Positions 55,035 through 64,000 of a stretch of 64,000 nt of DNA are shown one piece after another (the first letter of the stretch is position 1; the number at the start of each line of letters is the position of its first letter). The notes under the pieces are model-generated. The model worked only from the letters and a program-made list of their open reading frames with translations. It did no database searches and was not told the DNA's origin. Origin of the DNA: Nymphaea colorata (lineage: Eukaryota; Streptophyta; Magnoliopsida; Nymphaeales; Nymphaeaceae); contig NC_045148.1 of NCBI RefSeq assembly GCF_008831285.2, forward strand, positions 4,650,001 through 4,714,000. Reading direction: 5' to 3'. The position numbers and the translations under genes are program-made.

Positions 55035-56939
55035 GTCTGATCCAGGGACTACAAGTTAAATCTACTCAAACTCAATATGCTAAGACAGGTACAAACTATC
55101 TTACTGTACTTGGATTTGGGTTCGAATTGTGGTGGTCCAAAGATAACGACTAAGTTCATAAGTGCTTGCGCTTAAGGATGTCAATGGACCATAGTTGAAT
55201 TGGATATACTTTTAATCACATCCATTTTTACATATTCGAATTTGAATTTGTATTCAAATTGGATATACTTTTAATCATATTCATTTTTACGTATTCAAAT
55301 TTGAAGTTGGATTCAAATTCATTTGAATCCAAAATCCAATATTACAATCTAAATCTGATCCAAATCCAATTTTTAAATTCACATATGAAACCCAATTTTA
55401 AACGGACTCTAGCTGACTTTCAAAATGTAAGCACATTAAATATAAGATATTTATTTAAAACTAAATCTCATCGGGATTCGAATTCAATCAGATTTTATTT
55501 CTTAAATCCAAATTTCATCTTATTTTTTAATTGGATATTACATTTTTTAATTTTGCAGTTCAATTTTTCTAAACGGTTTGATAGGATAGTGGATTTAAAT
55601 CAGATATATTGACATTCTGACATATGTTTTCTAGAACTGTAACCCCTAAATTCAAACACTTTTGAACCAAATTCAAATTGTGGTGAGAGGAGAAAGAAAA
55701 AGCACTACGGTTTTTCTCCGGGGTTAGTGGGTTGCGATCGGTTTCTATGGTCTCTAACCCGCTGGCAACAACACTTCAGTTTATTATTTTACTTGTTTGG
55801 TGGAGGGTTTTTGGCATGTGCTATAGTACTTTTTCTACATGCGACACAAGCAGTCTGTTCCTTGGTTGCATGAGCTACAGTCTCTCCCAAATTTCCGACA
55901 GTTTACATTGCCATTAGTTGGAGCAATCAGGCTGCTCGAACCAGTGGCGGATCAGGATGAGTGCACTGAACCCATCAGAGAGATCCAGTTAGCTTATATG
56001 GTCATTTGGTGTGCTCAATTTGCTGCTACCATGGGCTCCAGACGGTAAGGTTGCAAGTAGAGTATCAATGGTTCGAACATGGTCATCGGCGTAAGTCAGG
56101 CCTCCTTCGAGTCAGAAAGGGAAGACTTGAATGTCATGAATTCATTTTGCGAAATATAGAGGTTAGGGAAGACTCATCGTGAAACAGAAGCCATGTCTGA
56201 TATAATTACAGGAATCTTTTGTAGCTCCTCCAGGGAGGAGGAGGAAGTAAAACCATCAAATGAGATCAAGCACGCAACAAATATATACTCCTCCAGAAAA
56301 CGAGAGAGTGTCGCGGTATTTTAGAAATTTTGATACTGAAGTGCAATATTTAGTCTTCCTACTTTTTACAATTTCCTTTTTATCCTTTTCAAAACCTTCT
56401 TTTCTTTTTTCATTTTATGAGGGATATTTGTTCATTACACACCCTTGTGCATGCATAGGGGTGTGCATATGTAACGAGCTTCGCAAATTCCGCCCCTCGG
56501 CTTGCCGCAACATACGACTAGACCTACCACAAGCTCGTTGAACCGAAGTCATCTTTTGTGCTATATAAGCAGAAACCTTTCTCTCTTTCTCTCATTGTGT
56601 CTTTCAAAAGGAAGTCATATGAATGCAGCATAGCAGCGTGGAAGAAGAGGCAGGGGCGCGCAACAGATGAACAGCCCTAGATTCTGAAGCCCAATGACAA
56701 GGAGAGGCCACCACTTCAAGGCCAACCATGATTTAGAGCTGCAACTCCACACACAAGCACAGCAGCCACCATCACCATCATGCCGGAGATTCAAAACTGC
56801 AGGCCAGGACCACCAGCTGCTGCAATGCCACCACCAGTGTCAGTGACGGCACCATTCCCAACAGCTACCATTATTGGTATGCTGCTTACTAGCAAAGATA
56901 CCTGCTAGGGAAGGGCTAGCTGAAGAAATCTTACTATCT
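55035..56939. other. Spacer upstream of the UVI4/OSD1-like gene and the LINE relic
   Basis: 55195-55330 holds a 60-bp tandem repeat (ttggatatacttttaatca twice). 55700-56060 has two short frames without recognisable domains. ctatataagcag at 56561-56572, followed by a pyrimidine-rich leader, looks like a promoter, but the next ATG opens only four codons. Confidence 0.45.
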
Positions 56940-59115
56940 ATGATCTTTAAGAGGTGGTTGCTACCTTCTTTAAAATGAGGAAACTAGTCAAGAATGTGAA
57001 AAAGATTGTGACTATGATCATCCCCAAGAAAAGGCCCTCAAGTAGGAATGATGAATTCAGGCTTATTGCCTTGTGCGACAACTTATACAAGGTGATAGTG
57101 AAAGTCATGGTCAATTGTATGCAATCCTTACTTGTATAGTGGCAAGACCCTGGGCGCCATTATCAAAACTAGGTTTTGCACTAGGCCCGAAGGTTAAGAG
57201 CCTTATGTTTGCACGCGACTACGCGCTATTTGACAAAGTGTCTCTCGAATCATTGAAAGGAGTAGAAGCTTTCATAGAGCGGCTAGAAGGTAGAACTAGT
57301 TTTTTAGTGAACAACTCTAAACCTCATTGGTCACCTTCAACATGCAAATAGATCCGTACAAACCATGCTTGCTGGAGTGGGGGTGTAGAAGGGAGGGCTG
57401 CCAATGCAATACCCAGGTGTTCCATTATTCAATGGCGAAGAAGATATTTACGTGGGGTTGATATCCAAAATAAGAGTAAGTCAGGGAATTGAACATCTAA
57501 CTTATTATTATATGCTGGCCAGTTGTGCCTCCATAACTAGACTTCTCTTACAGTCTACTAGATGCAGGTCTTCAAACTCCCAACCCTAGTGGTCCTCAAG
57601 TTGGAGAAACTTGTGGCTGCTTTTCTATAGGATGCACTGGCCCAATCATCCACCAAATATCTTGGAGAACCATGTCTAAACCTAGAGAGGAAAGAGGAGT
57701 GGGTATTAAAAATCTTGAAGCCTACAACGTAGCTCTCCTAGTTGGTGGGTTATGTAGCTCAGTAAATAACATATCTATGTTCTTTATTGGGTGTCATGAA
57801 AGATGCCTTCAAAAAGATAGTAGTCTTTGGACCAAGAAGACCGTTGGAAGGGATCATGGTATTGGATAAGCTAAGTTGGACCTAGAGTATGATCAAAGTC
57901 AAAGTTGAATGGGCCATTGACAATGGCCAAACTGCCAGAGTTTGGATCGATTGCTAGAGTGAGGAGATCCTCATCCAAGGCATGAATGGAGAAAACCTCA
58001 CTCATATTGCTGACTCAATAAACATGACGATAGAGTAAGTAATGTCTTTGTATGGGTGCAATCATATGCATAATTCTTTAACAGCTAATAGGCTGCAAGA
58101 GAAGCAGCTACCAAGCAACCAGAAGCTCTAGTTAGCAACTCACCTAGTCTAAAATCATTAAAGTCACCTCAGATCCTAGGAGTGCATTCATAGTAGGAGA
58201 CCAAAAGATCATCTGACAAGAAAATCTTGTCTAACATGGTGCCTTTCAAGGCCAGTTGGACCCCTTATATGGCCAGCCATAATAGACTTCTTAATTTAGA
58301 TAGTTTAAAGAGGCATGGAATTCTCATGGCAAACCAATTCTTCTTATGTAGAAGAAGATAACATTCACTTCATAGCAGATTGTGCTATTCCCAAGAGTAT
58401 ATCGAAATTCATTGTCAATAAAAGAACCATACTGCGAAGTAGCTCTATTCTACAGTATGGAAGAGATATTGCAAAGACTATAACAACTGGACTTGAAATG
58501 ATGCCTTCTAAGAAATTTTAGAAATATGGCACAAATCAGGCATGATTTGTGAATAGGCTTGAGATGGCATTGATCATGGCTCAAATCCTCTAGTTCAAAA
58601 TCAATTAATCTCGTCAAAGCATTGCCATCTAGTGGAGCAATGAGTAGTAAAATTCTCAATATTGTCGCTGGTCGCAATGAGATAAAAATGTCCTTGCATG
58701 ATACAACAATTATGAGTAGTGAACTCAACTTGGGGAATTTTGGCATAAACTCAAACATTGAAGGTTAGAAAAGACACATGAGATGGATGTCGAAAGGGCG
58801 CAGAACTATCCATATTAGATGGACTATCTTTTTTTCTGTGTAGAATCTCTATTATGAGCAGGGTTCCCATGATCAAGGTTGGTAGAGTTATCTACAGGTT
58901 CGGGGAAGGGACGGAAGAGATGATGGCGATTAATGAGTTACTGGAGTTCATTTTGCTTCATTTTTCAAGATTTTGCCTTGAAGAGTGGGTTATATCAACA
59001 AACGGCAGCAAGTTTTTGTTTGGCTGGCTTTGTTGTAATGGATGTCCGCTATGCATCCTGTAACTAATTTTTTGCCCGTAATTATCCTTTTTTGGGTAAT
59101 AAAAGGGAGGAGAGC
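56940..59115 (+). pseudogene. Decayed LINE (L1-type) reverse transcriptase and 3' part
   Basis: The plus strand reads LINE RT words in order: IIPKKRPSSRNDEFRLIALC then NLYKVIVKVMVN (57020-57115), LMFARDYALF where active elements have FADD (57207-57236), LGVPL-like PGVPLFNGEED (57410) and GGLGI-like ERGVGIKNLEAYN (57690-57730). A zinc/RNase H-like tail may follow to about 58500. 58854-59060 is a further open piece, and the relic seems to end near gggtaataaaagggagg (59094-59110). Stops and shifts throughout. Confidence 0.7.
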
Positions 59116-59810
59116 CTATCTCCCAGCAGCCTGTTATTGGCAACTTCAAGCACTTTTTGTAGTACTGTATTAAATTAGTCTTCTTGTATAAAAAGTTGAA
59201 AATGATGACCAGTTAGCTTTGTGAGAGCCACTCATTTTGGGCATACCACAAATTTAAGAACATAAGGACTCTTTTGGAAATTATAGCTCTAGACCATTGT
59301 CTAATTTAAAGGCAAAGACTGAAATCAAGTGCAGAATCCAATTTGAAACTATTTAAACTAAATGAACTAAGTCTAGGTTTACCTATAGACATAGTTAATC
59401 CAACCTAATTAGATAATTTCATATCAAATTGGGGAAACTAATACCAAATCCAGATTGGAATAATGTAAACCTCTCATCTAAAATAAAGATTTGAGCTGAT
59501 TTCAAAATACACATAGCCTCTAATTTGGATCCAAGTTCAGGTACAACAACAATCCACTTTAAGGTTGCTTAAAATGGTCACGTACATATACTTAAGACAT
59601 AGAGAAATTACAAAATGCTGCAATAGATTAACAATAAAAAGCTGTCCAAATTTTAAGCTACATCAAATAAGACCTCATGATTTTCGTTTAAGCCTCAAAC
59701 AACTGCTTATTTAAGTAAACAAAATGTTCCCTCACAATTTTTTTTTTTAAAAAAGGATAAACAATATTGTGTCTTGGTGTCTCACCATAGGATAAGTGGG
59801 GCAATGTTTC
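59116..59810. other. Spacer
   Basis: AT-rich; nothing recognisable. Confidence 0.5.
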
Positions 59811-62500
59811 TGTTAGGACTATTCCCTGGCATCGACCACACAGAGACTGAGAGTCAGCCCTATGCCAGGATCCCTCGAGAAAAGCCAGAAAACCAAATCC
59901 TAAGACAAGTTAATACAGAGAAACAACCCGATCGAACAGACACCCCAACAAAAAAAACCCTTGGGACAAAGATACAAGTGAGGGTTACCTGTCCGAGAGG
60001 TCTAGCTACCTACTACAAAGTAAGGGGATCAAGGTTGTACAAACGTGAACAATTATTAAATAACACTCACAACTCACTCACAAACCATTTCACAAACACA
60101 ACAAACCACAACCTAAAGCCGACCAAACCACACCCTGCCCATAGGTGGTCTACACAACCCGCGACCGTGTCTTTGGCTATAGAGCCTCCGAGGGGTCACT
60201 GTCAGTTGTAATGGCTAAGCCGGGTTGAAGAAAGCAAAGCATGCAAAAACTCCCTACCCACGATTCTATAGGGGGTGAAGAAGCGTTACCGGCCAAAAGA
60301 AGCTCGGCCAAAAACAGCAAGGTGATCCGAGTGAAACCTGCAGCTATGCTGCCCTTGGAAATCTCAGCAACAGACGAAAAGGCTCGGCCCTCCTGGCCGA
60401 GCGGATGAGGTGGAATGGACGAAGACAGCTCGGCCCTCCTTGCCGAACGGGCGATGCGGACTGCCGACGGATGCGTCCCTCCAGGCCACGACAGGTGATG
60501 AGAACGCTGGATGGATGCAGCCCGCCTTGCCACAATAGACGACATTGGCGTGTTGCGATGAAGACCTTCAGCACGACGGTGGTGACAAGCGTGGCCCTTC
60601 TGGTCGAGCAAGATGGCGACGACAAATGCGACGAGCGCGGCCCTCCTGGCCACGATCAGTGACGAGGCTCCGATGAGATGACGACAGGAAATGCCTACAG
60701 CTGTGATGGACGAGGCTAGGTTGCGGTCGGAGATGGGCTAAGGGAGGTTAAGCTAGGTCGATGAGGAGGCTCGGTCTTGGGTCTAGGTGAGTTTGGGTGG
60801 CTACGTGAGGTCAAAGTGCAAGGGTTGGCTGGATTCGGCTTGAGCTAGATCGAGTGATGTGAGGCGTCCAAATTGGAAGGTTGGGGCGAGAGGTGAGTGC
60901 AGCTAGGGTTTTGGGTGAAGACAGGAAAGAGTGGTGGGGACCTACAGCCCGTGGAGGAGTTACGTGAGGAGAGGCCCGATTAGGAAGGAGGAGGGACACT
61001 TGGCAACGCAAGAAGGATTGCCTTTGCGGACATGGGCTTGTCTTTCCTAAAATGTAGGGGAATTGGCGAGGTAGCTAGGGCTTCTGAGAATGGAGGGGAA
61101 GAGTGGCTGTGGTTACCTTTTTGGGTGGATGTGGCACGTGGGGATGTGGTGACATCGGTTTCCTATTTTGTTGGAAGCGTGCGAGTGGGCGAAAGATACC
61201 TTTTTGGAAGGAGGATGAGTTGGCTCTCGCCTTCCCTTGATTGGCGACACGTGGCAAGATGGATGGCCGAGATTGGGGGCCAGCTGGGTGACGTGGCCCC
61301 TCTTGTCGAACTCGATGGAAATGGCTAAGGAGGGCGGTGCCAAGAGCCGGCAGCTAGGGCTTAATACCGTAATTCGCAAACTTTGCTAAGGACTAATTTA
61401 CCCTTGTGAAAAGAAACTATGTTCACTAATTAATAATCCAGTTCAAGGGCCAATGGGTAACTTTCACCGTAGTGGCTCGAGTTGGCCGATAAAGTAGCAG
61501 CGGTGGTCGGACTTGGACTGATTCTGACCAAGGGCTGGATCCTTCTCGTTCTTGCTTGGAATGCCTTCAAACTTTGCCGGAAGTTGGGCCAGATTTGGGC
61601 AACGCCTTTGGAATTGAACAGCTCCTTGGGTCATGCCTGGATTTGCCCAAATGGTGGCCAAATGTGTGTTGTTTTTCAATGATGATAACAGGCCCAAACT
61701 GAGGGAATACAGCCACGGTTTTGGGCTCGTCCTTGTGAAGTTCTGATTACCCAACTCACGGACAACAAGGGATCTCAATCGGACAAGTGTGGGAGTCGAT
61801 TGAATGAGTTTAGCCGAGATTCCAAGCCGTAAAGAAGAGATTAATCTCTCGGGTGTGCACCGAGGGAAGAACTTAATCCATTGGATTGAAATCTACGTCT
61901 AAACCTTCCGATCGAGGGAATCCCTAACGCAAATGCATGAAGATTTAAGACTCGCCTAAATATGGGGTATCAGAGGTCAAAATGCTGCCTTTGGCGTTAG
62001 AAATCTACCTTGTGGACGTCCGAGGTAGCAGCAGCCTACCCGGTGGAGAGATCATTCTCTAAACTTCCTCGGGGTTAGGGAGAATGCACTGAATCTCTCA
62101 CTTGTGCGCTTGGTTGGGGAAATCGTGGATGGAACCGCTGGTGAAATACCTTTGACAGCCGCTCCTCGCCGCCTCCAAACATGGATCCTTTGGCCGAATT
62201 TGGAGAAGAGAGTAGAGAAGAGAAATCAGGGTAGGTGAGAAGGAAGCCATCGGATTCTAGAGCAAAACCAGTTGTCACCGATCGTGGGGTTGGAAAAGAT
62301 GTTCCAGCCACTGTCGGGAAGAGTTGGGGAAGACGAGGAAGAAGATAGGGTTTAAGAAGGAGAAAAGAGGAGAGAGAAGACAAGGCAAAAAATGAATTCA
62401 AATTGTCATTAAGCATACTAAACCCTAATTACAAAAAGTTTATGTAGTAATAACATGTCTTGGTTCTTAAAGTGTCCCGAATTGAGACACACACATAAAC
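59811..62500 (-). repeat. Probable long LTR of a Ty3/gypsy chromovirus
   Basis: GC-richer, gene-free by protein likeness, and lying 3' of the pol gene on the minus strand. It begins tgttaggac on the plus strand (CCTAACA on the element strand). Near the other end gtgtcccgaattgagac is a typical start region of gypsy LTRs. The right border and target duplication are not fixed, so limits are approximate. Many short frames on both strands (60177-61780) are not genes. Confidence 0.5.
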
Positions 62501-63031
62501 CAAAGCATATGCAGAAATAAAACAAGACGAGACGTCTCAGTAGTCTAAGCATAACTCAAGCCTTGTGAGCTCGAGGGCAACTTGTCTGGGTGCCACCCAG
62601 ACTCGGTCTTCAAAGTGTGTTTTGGCCTCACCGGGTAGGTTCAGCCCACTTGCTTAGGCATGGCCCTAAGCTGCTTCGATTGTCCTTGGTTTCGGACTAG
62701 ACTCTAGACCGACTTGATCTAAACCGGGGTTAAGTCCTCGGCCTAGTTCTAGACCACCTTGAAGCTCTGCCTCGAGTTGCCCGTGTTCGGCCCTTGATGC
62801 TCCACCCGCGCCTCCCACTATAGCATCTTCCAATTCTTGGTTAACCCCTTTAGGTGCTGAAATGCCTTCGCCCACGCATGCCGCTAGCCTGGCCGAAGCT
62901 CCTCGGCTGCTCTCGACACCACCGGCCGCAACTCTCGGCCGACATAGGGATAGGCCTGTAACAAATCCTACCTCCTTAAATCAAACTTATCCCCAAGCTC
63001 ATTCTGTAGGAAAAGGGTGGACGACATGTTC
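62501..63031 (-). other. Region between chromodomain and LTR
   Basis: A 69-codon minus-strand frame (62666-62875: GAGGASRAEHGQLEAELQGG) may be the decayed pol tail. Nothing else seen. Confidence 0.4.
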
Positions 63032-64000
63032 TTATTCTTCCCATGACGTGCCTCTATCCAGTCCTTCCCACTCAACAAGGACCTCATGTCGCATCCAACC
63101 ATGTTGCTGCATATGCCTATGCTTTAGTGTCCGATAGGAAGTGGGTAGCTGATCTAGTATGTGCTCTATCTCTGCAGGAATTTCCCCGTGATGTGGTTTC
63201 AACTGCGTGACATGAAACACCGGATGTACTACTGCTGCTCTTGGAAGGCCGAGTCGATAGGTGGCCTTCCCCACCTTCTGCAACACCGGATAAGGACCAT
63301 AGTAGCGAAGAAGAAGCTTTGAATATGATTGTCCCATAAGGGACCTCTGCCTCAATGGGAGTCTCTTCAGCCAAACATAACTCGCTACTTCAAACTCGCG
63401 ATCCTTACGGCCCTTGTCGTGAGTCTCTTTCATGCGGTTCTATGCCTTAGCAATGTTATGCTTGAGGGAATCCAACACCTCCTCACGGGTTCGTAGTTTG
63501 CAATCTACACCATCGTCAACTGTCGTTCCTCTTTCATATTGTGGTATGGTCGGAGGTTGGAAGCCATAGAGGGCTTCATAAGGTTTTCTGCCAGTGGATG
63601 AGTGCCAACTGGTGTTGTAGGACTACTCAGCCCAAGGTAAAAGCATCACCTATGAGTTTGGTCGTTCTCCCACAAAGCACCTCAAATAGGTCTCTAAGGA
63701 CCAGTTCCCAATCTCACTCTGCCCATCAGTCTACGGATAGTGAGTTGTGCAAACCTGAAGAGTGGTACCCATCATCTTTATGTATTCTTTCCAAAATGCG
63801 CTCATGATGATAGAGTTCCTATTGCATACCACTAACTGAGGCATACCATGGAGTTTCCCCACATACTCCTGATACACAGTCGCTACCATAAGCCCTGATA
63901 CATCCTGGGCAAAGGGACAAAATGGTTGTACTTTGTCAGCTTGTCCACAACTAAGGTCACTTCCTTGTTTTCTGACTTCGGCAATGCATCTATGAAGTCT
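63032..64000 (-). pseudogene. Ty3/gypsy chromovirus pol end: integrase and chromodomain (cut by window edge)
   Basis: The minus strand from 64000 reads integrase (DFIDALPKSENKEVTLVVDK, then an interrupted stretch with TDGQSEIGN and YNTSWHSSTGRKPYEALYG), then the open piece 63032-63433: VASYVWLKRLPLRQRS, LLRYYGPYPVLQKVGKATYR, HPVFHVTQLK and the chromodomain VLVEWEGLDRGTSWEE. The chromodomain identifies a chromovirus. In-frame stops in the integrase (for example before TDGQ) mean this copy is dead. The rest of the element lies beyond the window. Confidence 0.9.

Noticed and set aside
60177-61780. Several overlapping frames of 60-158 codons on both strands
   Set aside because: They overlap each other, have no domains and sit in a GC-rich LTR-like region where long chance frames are expected.

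Overview
This is nuclear DNA of a land plant, almost certainly an angiosperm; the species cannot be told from the sequence. The evidence is spliced genes that read as plant proteins, Ty1/copia elements primed by initiator-Met tRNA, a Ty3/gypsy chromovirus with a chromodomain, LINE and FAR1/MULE relics, hAT-type elements, and many (TA)n, (CT)n and (GA)n microsatellites. Most of the window is transposon debris and AT-rich spacer. Three protein-coding loci stand out.

Locus 1 (300-25094, minus) is a peptide:N-glycanase gene (PNG1 type). I could assemble 16 exons from splice sites and protein similarity. About 2.2 kb of coding sequence is spread over 24.8 kb because the introns hold many insertions: a young copia element with 5-bp target duplications (4001-8869), a solo LTR (9353-9577), two copia relics (about 1490-2400 and 12660-14330), an hAT-type element with perfect 15-bp TIRs and 8-bp TSDs (19975-20770) plus a 613-bp tandem duplication, and an exon-like open segment of another gene in antisense (23410-23628). 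All catalytic and zinc residues are present. However, exon 2 carries a 20-nt (CT)n/C6 insertion that breaks the frame, and its 5' splice site reads GA instead of GT.

Locus 2 (39347-40213, plus) is an intronless CAF1/POP2-like (CCR4-NOT deadenylase family) reading frame of 288 aa. It has lost three of the five catalytic residues, so it looks like a pseudoenzyme. It lies in a 12-kb block that also holds an 800-bp direct repeat (about 35585-36385 and 42676-43445). The block itself sits between two halves of an older copia element. That copia had inserted into a tandemly duplicated FAR1/MULE-like relic, whose two halves now lie at 29790-31173 and 45508-45860.

Locus 3 (53771-54692, minus) is a two-exon gene for a 210-aa protein. 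It has a KEN box, a PLPSWYxRTPLRD motif and a C-terminal Met-Arg, resembling the UVI4/OSD1 (POLYCHOME/GIGAS CELL1) APC/C inhibitors. MSA-type G2/M promoter motifs lie just upstream.

The rest, left to right: spacer at 25.1-29.8 kb; spacer, repeats and MITEs at 33-45 kb; hairpin-forming GC-rich repeats at 46.4-46.95 kb; a decayed gypsy integrase region (47.8-49.2 kb, minus); a decayed copia with internal tandem duplications (49.29-53.1 kb, plus); a LINE relic (56.9-59.1 kb, plus); and a chromovirus LTR-like region plus integrase/chromodomain (about 59.8-64.0 kb, minus) that runs off the window.
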